A DNA stretch of 64,000 nt from Cercophora sp. LCS_1. Its lineage: Eukaryota; Ascomycota; Sordariomycetes; Sordariales; Lasiosphaeriaceae. The stretch lies in contig JAPZLL010000037.1 in the NCBI GenBank assembly GCA_036250225.1, positions 124,001-188,000 on the forward strand. The letters are read 5' to 3'. Of the stretch, positions 1 to 10,211 are shown piece by piece. Position numbers and translations under genes: made by a program. The first letter of the stretch is position 1, and each line of letters starts with the position of its first letter. A model generated the notes under the pieces. It made no database searches, was not told where the DNA came from, and was given only the letters and a program-made list of their open reading frames with translations.

Positions 1-324
1 GTGTCGCATGCCAAGATTGCTGAGGCTGTGAATAGCAGTGCGCAGTTTGGCTGGCAGAAGGGCGTCGAGACGGATTTGTGGGGAAACAAGGTGGTGAATG
101 GGGTTGGGGCGGCGGCCAAGGTGAATCGCAAGAGGAAGAGCCCTGTTGCGCAGCCGATTACGCCCGAGTCGTCGCCTGAGCCGGCTGCCAGGACGCTGGG
201 TGGGTTTGATGGACACGAGTGCGCGGCGAGGAAGTTGGTGGCCAGGTTTGAGGAGTTGGATGCGTTCGAGGACGGTGTGGCGGGCTTGGAGTTGGAGAGC
301 AGCTTGGGGTATCAACTTTATTAG
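1..324 (+). CDS. 3' end of a gene with a tail like the BTB-like protein at 48.7 kb (partial)
   Basis: The reading frame is open from the first base and stops at 322-324, so the true start and any upstream exons lie outside the window. About 107 residues are visible: a basic KRKR stretch, a Pro/Ser-rich linker, then a conserved-looking tail with the pattern C-A-x-(K/R)-LVA-x-F-x-x-L followed by G-(V/L)-E-LE. The same tail ends the BTB-like protein at 48665-49870 (C-G-A-T-R-LVAGF..., GVELETVL), so I infer a paralogue; the KRKR linker could be a nuclear localisation signal. The BTB fold itself is not in the window, so the family assignment rests only on the C-terminal resemblance. Confidence 0.6.
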   Translation: MSHAKIAEAVNSSAQFGWQKGVETDLWGNKVVNGVGAAAKVNRKRKSPVAQPITPESSPEPAARTLGGFDGHECAARKLVARFEELDAFEDGVAGLELESSLGYQLY

Positions 325-526
325 GCGTAGACCGCGACGGGTTTACTTTGTACCAGTTTGAGAGAAAAGCCAGGCAGTTTCTGTTGCCCATAGTGCAGGA
401 ATGTAATCGTACAATTTGCTTCCAATGAGAGATCCAACTGACAAATGAAACGAACAAATGAGAGTGATGCTCTATCCGACAAACGAAACGACAAGTGAGA
501 GTCTCCATCTCTTCGGAATTCTAGGC

Positions 527-1902
527 CTATGCCTCTTCGCCTTCGGGGATGGCAAATTTGACCTTACTCAGACTGCCTCTCCTCGACTGCGGGTCCGGCG
601 CGACGGAAGCTGTGTAAACGGTTGTGCAATACGGTCGTCGGTATCCGGAGCGCAAGACTCGGACCCGGTTCGGTCGGGCAATGTCGTCTCGCTCGCTGGG
701 TGTTCGGGTGAGGGGAGCATCCTCCTCTGTCAACCAAGACTCGACATCGTGTCGGTCCGCTGAAACAACAGCCCGGGGTCGCGCGATGGCGCTAGAGCGA
801 GGTTCCCGGGGACTAGCCGGGCGCCGACTCGGTCTGACGCCGTTGCGGAGCATCTCAGCCCGCAGGCGCCGTCGGGAATGTTGGGCAGCAGGACGTCGGC
901 TGATTCGGTGGTGGACACTCCCTCCTCTCGGGCCCGCCGGACCACGACGACCGGTGTCGCCCTTTTCGCCACGTTCACCTCTTTCACCCCGGTCTCCTTT
1001 GAGTCCGACTCCTTGTTCTCCCTTTTCTCCTCGCTCGCCCTTTTCGCCTCTTTCGCCTCTTTCGCCTCTTTCTCCTGTCAGGCCCTGGACACCCTGGACA
1101 CCCTGAACACCTTGTTCGCCAACATCACCTTTCCCACCGCGCTCTCCGGTGTCGCCCTTTTCACCAGTGTCGCCTTTTTCTCCCTTTTTGCCTTGTTCGC
1201 CCCGCTCGCCAACCTCTCCCTTCTCACCACGCTCGCCACGCAGTCCTTGCTTCCCAGTCTCGCCCTTGATTCCTTGTTCTCCCTTGAACCCTCTCACGCC
1301 AGCCGGCCCCATCGATCCCTGTAAACCTCTTGGGCCAGTCAGACCTCTCGGGCCCGTAGCACCAGGAGGTCCCTGAAGCCCGGGAATGCCAGGGACACCA
1401 GGGATGCCTTGAGGGCCAGGAGGGCCTGGGATTGGCTGATCATCGTCAGTATCGCCCTTCCATCCTTGGGCAGGGAAAAACTTACAATAACCTTAGCCCG
1501 GACCACCTCCTTCTCTTTCTTGCTCGTACCCCGGATACAGCACCACCAGAAAATCGCACCAAAGGATATCACACCAGCAAGAATCATGATGACGGCCATG
1601 GCGACGGTCCCCGACGAGATGCTCTCAGTCGCAGGTGACACGGGGATGGGACTTGTTTCGGCGGCTGCGGCGCGCGTGATGAGTTGGGTCTGGGTTTATC
1701 AGTCTGAGTTCGGGGCTGCTGTTGTCCAAGTTGTCGAGTCATGTTTCGGTGGATCACGAGACTAAAACTGCCACTGCGTCTGGTCTTTTGGTGCTGTCCT
1801 TGGTGTGTAGACGAGAGGAAATGGGGGACTTACGGGTTTTCGGACCACTGTGACGAAGGAGGGGCCGTCATGGCGAGTACTGGGAGCTGTGGTGTTGTCC
1901 AT
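527..1902 (-). CDS. Membrane-anchored collagen-like protein, three exons
   Basis: Exons 1902-1834, 1689-1486 and 1435-527 join in phase 0 through introns of 144 and 50 bases with GTAAGT donors; the second has an ACTGAC branch site. The product is about 393 residues. Residues 1-40 are Ser/Thr-rich, residues about 44-65 form one transmembrane segment ending in WWCC, followed by a basic KKEKEVVRAK stretch. Residues about 93-262 are Gly-X-Y triplets, first Pro-rich (GPPGPQG) and then highly charged (GER, GEK, GDT), with one interruption (GVGLKG). The last 130 residues are Arg-rich and non-repetitive. There is no cleavable signal peptide. By the positive-inside rule the collagen part would face the cytoplasm, which is odd for a collagen. 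The C-terminal 100 residues could hide a further intron. Confidence 0.7.
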
Positions 1903-2263
1903 CTTGGACTGCAGCAGTGGTGCTTGGAGTGGTTTTGTTGCAGGAACTGGGAGGATGGGATGCTGAAGATTTGGGCGTCGACGGACAACTGGAAAGGAAC
2001 GACTCTTCGCCAGGAAAAGTTTTCAAGTTGTGAGCAACGCCTGTCGGATTTCTCTGGAGCTTGCTAATAACAAGAAAACAGAATAGAGTCGGTCCGCAGT
2101 CTGCAAACTGCAATCTGAAAAGTCTTGGTCGCAACCTAGAAGCTGCAAATTCGCACAAGGAAAGAACACCCAAGACGACCCGCTCTTAACGCGCCGGGAC
2201 ACATCCCCTCAAATCCAATGTTCCAGACCCAAAACCCTAACACAGCACATCGTCCAGGCAGTG

Positions 2264-2310
2264 GTGCACATCGTGCACATCGTGCACATCCACATCCACA
2301 TCACATCACA
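2264..2310. repeat. Minisatellite of GTGCACATC / CACATC units
   Basis: Three perfect 9-base units followed by shorter CACATC-type units. It lies about 360 bases upstream of the collagen-like gene's start. Confidence 0.8.
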
Positions 2311-2553
2311 GCAGGGCGGAGGAGCGGAGCGGCAATCCTCTTCCGCATCCGCCACAATCGGGGATCGGATCGTGGAATATCGGGGCTTCACCACTCACAG
2401 CGCCGAGACACACGAACTGTCCGCCAACACACACAACGTTCTAGCACTCGGCATGAATCAGGGGTCCATCCGATCCTGTGCTTTCTCGTTTCGTCTTACC
2501 ACCCAAACGCATCGCACACCCAAATCGGCAATAGTTTCATTCCGCTTTTCGTT

Positions 2554-2577
2554 GCATCGCATCGCATCGCATCGCAG
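2554..2577. repeat. GCATC pentamer microsatellite
   Basis: Nearly five perfect copies of a GCATC unit. No coding meaning is apparent. Confidence 0.8.
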
Positions 2578-3749
2578 CACAGCAGACGCAACGACAACGA
2601 GCACTTCAGTAGACTTCCGAAGGGGGGGAAAAATGAACAACGGAATTACCGGACCTTGCGGATGTCGGAGAACCAAAGCAAAAAAAAAAAAAAAAGCAAA
2701 AAAGTCCAGATCGCGGATGGAAGCACGACATGTTCCGCATGCTGCAGCTATGTCGACACTGGGGGCGTGGATGGGGCTCGTCCAGATTTTTCCTGCGAAC
2801 CAATCGAAAAATGGGCCCAGCAAATAAAAGACTGCCGGGTGGGATGTGGCTGCTGCACCATGCAGCCTCCCGACGACGCTGGTGTGACCGAGGAGGAGGC
2901 CCGTCGGATGAGTGCACGTGCATGATGTGTCCAGTCTGTCGTCTTGGATTTTCTATGAGTCAAACATGTCAAGGTGAATGAATGCATTGATGCCAGGTGT
3001 GTTTTTTTGACCTAACAGACAGACAGATAGACAGACAAAGAAAAATGATACTGAACGGGAAGATGGGGACCAGTTGTTTTTAATCCAAAAATAGGTCGGA
3101 GATTTTTATCTGCGCGGTCCTCTCTTTTCGGCTCCTTTGGGAGGATTGTCTTGGGTTTGAGATACGAGATGCTCCGAGAGCGCTGTGAGAGCGACTGTCG
3201 TGTTCGGTGTGCAGCATCGCGACATGAACAGACGGACAATGGTGGCCAAGGGAACGATTTTGGTTCTAGAAGACAGGATCCAGGAACGGCCCGGGACGTG
3301 CATGTTGGGCACGAAGGAGCTGTCAAGTGGGTCGGTGTTATCTGGGTCCAATGCAGGCGGTTGAGACAGAAGGGGACGAGGTCAAGGTGGTCCACCGCAC
3401 TTCCTGTTTGAACCCCCCATGTTCGTCCGTGTTGCCACTGTCTGCTGCCTGAGGACCGCGTGACGATATCCATGGGCGGTCGAGAACTGGATGCTTATGG
3501 ACAGCTTAGCAGAAGATTGACTGATCAAAAGCCTAGCAAACTAGACAGAACTCGAGAGAGAACAGTATGAGGCACCTCGGTGTTATTGACGGTCTAGATA
3601 AGAAAACAAACTCAAGCAAACTGCCCAGCATGAAAGAAGGTTTTGATCTCCACCAACCCATCCACTACACCACTGCTGCCACCTTCCACCACGCCATCGC
3701 CATCGCCATCACCCGACATCGGCAAACCAGCTAGCATCGTAATCACCAC

Positions 3750-4222
3750 TTAACGAGTGCAGCGGAGCGACTCAATACGATCGGCCCAGCTACCATCGCC
3801 ATCATGAAGGTCGGGGTCGCTGAACGGTTCATAGTACCTGCCAGTGCATCCCGTGTTCCTGTCAATGTCAGCCTCATTTTCCAGCACATGTGGGAGGGAC
3901 ACTCACTCGAACCAACGGCACTTGGTACCCTCGCGCAGGTTTTGATACGAACTGATCTGGTTGCGGAACCGGCTTACGACGTCGTCTTGACAAGGCATGT
4001 CAGCACAATTTCGGGGAGACGGAGAAGTGGAGAGTACTCACAGCAGGTATCCAACCAGCCGTTATGGATTTGGCAATCGTTGAAGTCGGTGTTGATGCAG
4101 TACATGACCTGCACGGCCGACTGTCTCTTACCCAAGGCGCTGGTGTTGGCGACGGTGTCGGTAGGAGCGGCCGAGGCGAGGCCAATGGCCAGGATGGCGA
4201 CGAGAAACTTGATGGAAACCAT
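3750..4222 (-). CDS. Small secreted six-cysteine protein, beta/gamma-crystallin-like
   Basis: Three exons (4222-4042, 3985-3907, 3858-3750) join through 56- and 48-base introns with GTGAGT donors, GCTGAC branch sites and AG acceptors, giving 122 residues. The protein has a signal peptide (MVSIKFLVAILAIGLASA), a short propeptide ending in a Lys-Arg Kex2 site (ALGKR) and a compact mature domain with six cysteines in the order C-x7-C, C, then C-x6-C near CRWFENTGCTG, and a final C. The spacing, the SSY/CRWF/CTG segments and the terminal D-R-I-x-S-L-x-C block resemble small fungal secreted proteins of the beta/gamma-crystallin or killer-toxin-like fold; that fold call is inference. A TATA-like site lies about 210 bases upstream. 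It is likely exported; no function is proven. Confidence 0.75.
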
Positions 4223-4993
4223 GTTGGCGGTGGTGCTGGAGTCTTGGAGACGGTGTCTGTGATGAGCAAGTGATCGACGTGAAGGGAGTGATGCTGGATG
4301 CTGGTGGGTGCTGGTGAAGAGATGCTGATGGGAGAGGATGAAGACGGGTTCTTGTACCTTTTGCGTTCCTAGACGTCCCATTTTCGACAACGGAAATACG
4401 AGATTTTGGCGGATTCGGTCTCACTGCGCTCAATTTATACCAGCTCCAGACTCAAGAATCTCATCGTCAAGCTATTTCGAGCCCCGCGGTGCCATTCTGA
4501 AGTTGTATTTGCCTGCGTCGAAATTCAGAATACCCCTGGATATGTCATGAGGTCTCCTGGAAGGTGCTGAGAGGCGCCCTCAAAGACTTATGTTAGCATG
4601 GAGTGCAGTCAATATCGACATCTCCGGTTCTAATTTCCTAGCTGAGTCGAGAACGGGACTCACATGGGTTTACTGGCACGGAAGCCGACACTATGGCTTA
4701 AGCGTCGTTACAGCGGCTCGCCCCTTGAGGAAGGAAGAAGGGTCTCCTGCGTAGGCGAATGTAAAAGGGGAGGAGGCGCTTAGCCTGACGTCTTACGATG
4801 TCCCGAATCGGGTTGTGATCGCGCGTGCTCACCGGGACGGGAAGAGCCGAGAGCCTATCGTCAGCGCCGATTGTTACCGCACCCCGATTTGGTTTTATCT
4901 TGGCCAGGCAGCGAATTTGTTCTTCGTGTCTTGCTGGAAAGGGGCTCAGGGGTTTGCCAAAATATGCGAACGTTGCGGCAAAAAGCAAAAAGC
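4223..4993. other. Promoter-side intergenic region
   Basis: Upstream flank of the small secreted gene. Apart from the TATA-like site and the start of the tRNA gene I recognise nothing; ORFs of 70-100 codons on both strands look like chance frames. Confidence 0.4.
4433..4439 (-). promoter_or_regulatory. TATA-like box for the small secreted protein gene
   Basis: The minus strand reads TATAAAT about 210 bases upstream of the ATG at 4222, preceded by a GC-rich stretch. Distance and orientation fit a core promoter with a leader of roughly 150 bases. Confidence 0.4.
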
Positions 4994-5075
4994 GATCGGG
5001 ATGGGACTCGAACCCACAACCTCAGTCTTGGACCTTCAATAGGAGGACCACACGCTACCATTGCGCCACCCGACC
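4994..5075 (-). tRNA. tRNA-Arg(CCT) with an 11-base intron
   Basis: A full cloverleaf can be drawn: acceptor stem GGTCGGG/CCCGATC, D arm GCGC-AATGGTA-GCGT, anticodon stem TGGTC/GACTG (with two G-T pairs), loop CTCCTA..A, five-base variable loop and T arm GTGGG-TTCGAGT-CCCAT. The A box (TGGCGCAATGG) and B box (GGTTCGAGTCC) match consensus. The anticodon is CCT, decoding AGG, and an 11-base intron (TTGAAGGTCCA) sits at the canonical position between bases 37 and 38. The D and anticodon arms resemble yeast tRNA-Arg(CCU). It is expected to be transcribed by RNA polymerase III and spliced by the tRNA endonuclease. Confidence 0.9.
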
Positions 5076-5264
5076 TGCAGGAATGACAAGGGTGAGAAGT
5101 CTTGGGCTCATGTCCCTCTGCGCCGGAATCGGTGTGGACCAGATGACACAAGCAAATGTCGACATTCAGCAGTTCCCTGCCACACAAGATGAAAGCGACC
5201 AGGAAAAGCTCATGAAAATTCAGTCAACCCAGAATACTTCCCAAAGACATTAGCAAGACCCCAA

Positions 5265-5945
5265 TCACGACCCCAATGCCTGCACCTCCACCAAATTCCC
5301 ATCCGGATCCAAAACCAACACGACATTGACCAACGCCCTTGCAACCAACTCCGCCTCCTCAGGATGGCTCTGAAACACCTCCCCCAATAATCCAAACGCC
5401 GCCCCAGCTGGTCCTTCAAAATCAGGCACCTCTCCAACGCCCTTGATGACTTCGGCCCCGAGGCTCTCAAACCTCGCCTGCGCTTGTGCTGCGTCTGGTA
5501 CGATAAGACCGATATGACTGAATCTTGGCGTGCGGATTGGCGCTTCGTCCTGGGAAGTCAATTCGGAGCGATCGAAATGCACGAGCTCAAGTAATCCGCG
5601 TGCGCGACCGGTCATCATTGCTTCGGTGAGTTCAGCGGCAGTTTGGTATGTGCCGTTTCGTCCCGGGGTTGGATGCGCAAGGTAGACCACTGTGTAGCGT
5701 GGACTGATGCGGTGGGTAAAGAGGAGCTGGAAGCCGAGGATGTCGCGGTACCAGTTTATGCTGCGGGTTAGGTTGTGCACGTTGAGAGCGATGTGGTTGG
5801 TGAAGTAGCCGGTTGTTGATGGGGGTGGTGGAATGTCGGGGCCAGGGTGGGTGATTGGGAAGGGTTGGTCTTGTCGGCCTATCAAGGGGTTACAGGCTTG
5901 GGAGAGGGCTGTGAGGAGGGCTGGGAGGAGATGGTGGAGATGCAT
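5265..5945 (-). CDS. Secreted VOC-superfamily (glyoxalase/dioxygenase-like) protein
   Basis: This 226-residue intronless ORF begins with a hydrophobic leader (MHLHHLLPALLTALSQA), suggesting secretion. Two VOC half-domains follow: TNHIALNVHNL...WYRDILGF (about 49-72) and FSHIGLIVPD...FESLGAEV (about 142-168), ending with the typical DPDGNLVEV. Candidate metal ligands at glyoxalase I positions are H51, E120, H144 and E220, all present. Glyoxalase I converts the methylglyoxal-glutathione hemithioacetal, but a leader peptide is unusual for that enzyme, so the substrate is open. A bleomycin-resistance or dioxygenase-type VOC protein is an alternative. Confidence 0.8.
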   Translation of the reverse strand: MHLHHLLPALLTALSQACNPLIGRQDQPFPITHPGPDIPPPPSTTGYFTNHIALNVHNLTRSINWYRDILGFQLLFTHRISPRYTVVYLAHPTPGRNGTYQTAAELTEAMMTGRARGLLELVHFDRSELTSQDEAPIRTPRFSHIGLIVPDAAQAQARFESLGAEVIKGVGEVPDFEGPAGAAFGLLGEVFQSHPEEAELVARALVNVVLVLDPDGNLVEVQALGS

Positions 5946-6590
5946 TTTGAGATGTCGTTTGTCTCTGTTTGTTTGAGGCTACGTCTGTTGTGGATGTTGA
6001 GTTGCGAGACATACAAATGGCGAAGTCCTACACATATATACTCGATGGTAATACTGAGCACTTATCGCGGACACTGAGAGTGTCGTCCGCGGCTTTTCGG
6101 GTACCTGCTTTATCCCGCTTGCGCTCGCAGGGTCGCATTTTGCAAGACCGGTTTGTCCTGTTACAGCGGGTGCCGGCCGCATCGGCCGCATCAACCGCAT
6201 CGGCCGCGATCGCCGCCTCGCCAAGAACCGGCCCGGTGGCCTGCTGTTGGGGGCCAACAAGTAAGCCGGCAAACGTGTGACAGAAAATGGAAACGAGACA
6301 TCCAATCTCAAGCTATTTCTGCCCAGTTACCTACTTTACCTTGCTCAGAGCTCGCTGGTGGACCCCGGCATACTCCATTGTATTGAATTCCAGCTGCCCA
6401 TGAATATACTTGTCGGTGTCTTGTGAGAACAGCAACAGCCAAAACGCATGTGACCAAAAAGTGACTGATCAATCGAAGCCACACAGATATTTGCTGACTT
6501 CATTGTCCATATGTGGGAACTAGTCATCATCTTCACCTTTACCTCAGGGCTTGCATTCCAACCTCCAACACCCTCGAATCATTCTATTAT
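5946..6590. other. Intergenic
   Basis: Upstream flank of the VOC gene up to the first copy of the dispersed inverted repeat. No gene, RNA or promoter motif is convincing. Confidence 0.4.
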
Positions 6591-6854
6591 CTGTTATATG
6601 AGACGAATCTGGGCACACAAAATTTCCTTTTTTTGTGCATCGGCCACGTGACACTGCTCACCCCGGCTCAGGCCCGGCTCAGTCTTTGCTCAGGCTTGCT
6701 CACCTTTGCTCAGGCTCAAGTACCATTTTCGGCACGCTGCGGCGCAGCATGGTGAGCTGCTTCAGCTCTAGCCAAGGAGGCCCAGAATTGGTCCCATATA
6801 TAAAGGTGGCCAAAATTGGTCCTCATTTAGAAAATGAACAGCCTCGCCTTTACC
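6591..6854 (+). repeat. Dispersed repeat copy A (left end of the 11 kb block)
   Basis: About 264 bases beginning CTGTTATATGAGACGAATC and running through a characteristic core (CTGGGCACACAAAATTTCC), a CTCAGGC-rich segment, a CGGCACGCTGCGGCGCAGC palindrome and GAATTGGTCCC. The reverse complement of 17405-17651 matches it along its whole length apart from an insertion of about 30 bases near 6803-6830. Its outer end also matches the tail at 13568-13659. Confidence 0.85.
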
Positions 6855-7504
6855 TCTTGGATTATTTTCCTATTTCCTAGCTTACGGTGCAGTTCTCTCG
6901 ACCGCATAACGTTCCACTTTTGCTAGTGGCGCCGTTGGTATTAGCGTTGCCTTCATGTTCTGGTGCCGTGACACACGCGCTAATTAGAGATTCCGTCATC
7001 TCAGGTCGAAGCTTCATCACAAGAAAGGATATCTTAGGATGGGAACGGGCTGGGATTTACGGCTCTCCGGTTTTCCGCAATCTGCCGGAACTATTCTCCG
7101 AATGACGGTGGTGGTTCAGCGCCCTTTCCCCCCAGTGCTGTCCTGTAATACGGACTTTCAGTGCTCCGTGCTTAAATGCCCCGCACGAGCCATAGTGACG
7201 ATCGGAGCTGGCTTTTCTGTGACCGACTGGGGAAGGGCGGACTCTCCTCCGAATACATTCGAGGCCCGTCAACCTCGTGACCCGTGCTGGGTTGCTTGAG
7301 CGGAATGGAACGAGTAATGGTCGTACAATGGCTCATGTTTGACCCCGAGGTTGCCCTCAGCAATTTCCAGATTCGTGCGTGGCCCTGAGCCAATACAGAC
7401 GGCCCTGCATACCTCCCCCACCCCCAACGTTTTCGTCCATACACAATGCAAGATAAGAGACCGACCTGCCTCAGGTAGTCAGAATTGCCCCCGCCAAGAG
7501 TCTG
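6855..7504. other. Intergenic, no gene seen
   Basis: Between repeat copy A and the 3' end of the HET-ULD gene. Short ORFs on both strands lack domain features. Confidence 0.4.
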
Positions 7505-10211
7505 TTATATACAGGAGGATGAAGAGTCGGAAGGGTCGGTCAACGACTCCCACTCCGAATCCGAGTCGTCTGAAACCGCATCCTCCGAAACCGCATCCTC
7601 TGAACCCTCATCCTCTGATACAACTCTCATTCTCCTCTCCGGATTTGGCTTCCAAATGAATCTTTGCCCCTTGACGCCCCCGAAAAGAAACCCCGGCTCA
7701 GGCCATGGGTCTAGTCCATGCTTCTTGGCAGCCCGTCTAGGCTCCACCATGATAGGCACAACACCCGGCGGAAGAGGCGGCAGACCAGGCGGAAAACGCA
7801 TAGGGAGCATACCAGGCCTACTAGGCCAACCAGGCGGAAGAGGCCCACTAGGCGGAAAACGGATACCAGGAGGCGGGGGACGCACATGAGAATTACTGTG
7901 ATCATGCCCACCAGGCGGGGGACCACCCATCGGAGCGGATCCAACACCGCCATATCCTTGCGGCCTGGGGCCCCCTCCGAGTGGGCCTCTAGGTCCGAGT
8001 CCTGGCGGGAACCTCCGTTCTTGTGGCTCCGGCATCGGCCACATATGCATTTCGATTTCCATGCCCGGCTCAACCGTCCTTTCCCATAGCGCAGGCAGTA
8101 TAATCTCGCCAGAGGTGAGCAGGTCGTAGTGGCCATCGGCCACCTGGGCCCCGAGGATGTCTACGTGGAGGAAGGCTTGCTTGATGAGCTCTTCGATTCC
8201 CTGGGGGAGATGAAAAGTTTCCGTCAGCATATTTTTACTCAGTTTCCTTGAGCGAAAGAGAGAGTCATCACTTACAGCCCATACACGAGCCAGCTCAAAC
8301 GGGAAGGAGAACCTCCTGCCAATGCAGTCTTTGAGCTTGATCGGCAGCTTGGCCTTCCCCTGGGCTTCCCTGGCCGCTCTCTCGGCCTTCTCCGCCTCGG
8401 ATTGCTGGTGTTTCTTGTGCACCGTCGCGAGCCTGTCTCTGGCGGCGATTGCGCGCGGGCTTTCTTTACCCAGGGTTCTCTCGCAAGTATCGACGGCAAG
8501 CTGGAGTCTCTTTCCTGCCTCGTCGTAGTTCTCGGCGTCTTCCAGAATCAGCGCCGCGTCCCATAGTCTTGCTATCTTTTTTGATTCATCGTCTACGCCG
8601 TCCGTTCCTGAGGTTTCCAGGTTGCATCTCTTGGTGAGTGATGCGTAGTCCTCTCCGAGTCCCCCGTCTTCGTTTTCGGGCCGCCCCGGAGAAGAAGCTG
8701 TCTCCCAGTCCCACACGAGGAGGAAATCCTTCCGGAAGCTGCCAGTGGTTTCCAGTGATTGCCGAACCCGTTGCCAGTCCATGTCGGTGCTTTTCGATCG
8801 CAGGTGTTCCGTAGGGGTGGCTGTGATGGCAATGATGACGAAATAGTCCCCGCGTGGCCTGATGATGGTGGGCTTTGGCGCACCCCGCAAGAGGCAGACC
8901 AAATCGCCCTCTCGGACGGGCACCGCCGAAGCCTGAAGGAACCAGCGAGAATGCCAGGTTTCTTCTGCTCCCCAGTACTCGGCTGCATTCCTTGAATCGA
9001 CAATCACCTCCTGTCTGTCCTGCCATGTGGTGTCGCTATTGATGGAGGACACGACAGCTAGCACACGGCCTTCACTTCTGACAATGGCGATCTCTCTCTC
9101 GCTCCACGTCTCGACTGATATCTGTTGCGAAAGGAGAAGCTTGATGAGATTTCGAAAGAGATCTTCCCACGGGGATGTAGCTTGGTCGTAATCAGGCACT
9201 ATGCTGGCTGCAACGTCATCGTCGGAGCTCATACCAAGCATGGCGTAGACCTTGTCACGACGATCCGTGGCCTGGCGGCTGTGGTACATATCCAGCAGGT
9301 CTCCGAGAGGGCGAATATCGAGAGAAAACCTGCCGCCCGGTCGGGTCGTAGTGATGTGTCTCGGCCGGAAGATTGCCCCTCTCATAAGGTAGGTGACGGA
9401 ACGGATAAGGCTGTAGGAGCCGGGGTAGGCTTCGTAGGAGAGGTTCAGCGCATTAAGGCCCAGACAGAACGTATATCCGTCGACTTCGGTGGATCCGCAC
9501 ATGATTAGGATATGCCGAGCCGCTCCAACCTCTTGAAGGACCTGATACACCATCACTTTGTTAGCAACTTAACTTCCCAGTTGCCTCCGTATCCATCAAG
9601 ATGAGATGCCCTACCCATATACGCTCGAACCACGGGCGCCCAAGCAGGTCGACAATCGCTTTCAGGTCGCTTCCACCCGTGGCAGACCGACCTGTTCGCT
9701 CTGCGGCATCTCGAAATTCATCAAGCGCCGTTCCCGTCCCGGTAATTCTAGGGGGCGCAGAATGCTGTTCTGCAGCGATTCGAATGCGCTCCAGTGCCAA
9801 ACTACTGTCGGCCGTCGCATCTCCAAGCCAGACCACCACTCTGGTCGCCTTGGCATATACCTGGGCCATCATCTGAACCTGACGACTCCGCTCACTAAAG
9901 TCCTTTTGGTTGATACATATGGCATCGATCCACAACAACCGTTCGACGAAGTGATTGCGAAGATGCAACAGCACTACATAGAGGTTCTCGGTGACGAGGA
10001 GGTCATGTCCCCCTACCAAAATGGACCGCCGGTTTTCCGGGGAACCCCATACGTAGGATAAAGCCTCGTACGCTTCTGTTGCCTTGGTCGATTTCTGCAG
10101 GGGAAATTCAAGTAGCCGGCAGCGGATCCGGTCGTCGTTTCCCCGAGCGGCCAGGAGCTTGAGCAGGCGGATGCTACCATCGGGTAGTGATTTGTCCTCA
10201 TACGGAGACAT
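7505..10211 (-). CDS. HET-domain protein fused to a C-terminal ubiquitin-like (ULD) domain
   Basis: Exons 10211-9615, 9541-8276 and 8200-7505 join through introns of 73 bases (weak donor GTAGGG, GCTAAC branch) and 75 bases (GTAAGT, CTGAC branch). The second intron has no in-frame stop but splits a conserved domain. The 852-residue product has a HET domain at about 45-230 (YEALSYVWGS, LLWIDAICINQ, ERSRQVQMMAQVY, RPWFERIWVLQEV), a middle region with DRRDKVYAMLGMS, a helical segment, and a ULD-type fold at about 600-680 (KDCIGRRFSFPFELARVW, IEELIKQAF, GHYDLL, HMWPMP). A Pro/Gly-rich tail and an acidic Ser-rich end follow. HET domains trigger cell death on heterokaryon incompatibility in known fungi; the ubiquitin-like fusion suggests an adaptor. 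An upstream in-frame ATG at 10256 is possible. Confidence 0.85.

Larger units (their letters stand above)
1903..3749. other. Intergenic, simple repeats only
   Basis: Upstream flank of the collagen-like gene and downstream flank of the small secreted gene. I see three copies of a 9-mer GTGCACATC at 2264-2290 running into CACATC units, a GCATC pentamer run at 2554-2577 and a 16-base A tract at 2680-2695. The ORFs here (for example the minus-strand 3012-3473) show no recognisable domain, and I do not call genes. Confidence 0.5.

Noticed and set aside
878..1324. Ser/Phe-rich plus-strand ORF over the collagen region
   Set aside because: Repetition comes from the antisense of Gly-X-Y codons; the minus-strand three-exon gene explains it.
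2218..2925. 235-codon plus-strand ORF
   Set aside because: Runs through microsatellites and an A tract; composition follows the simple repeats.
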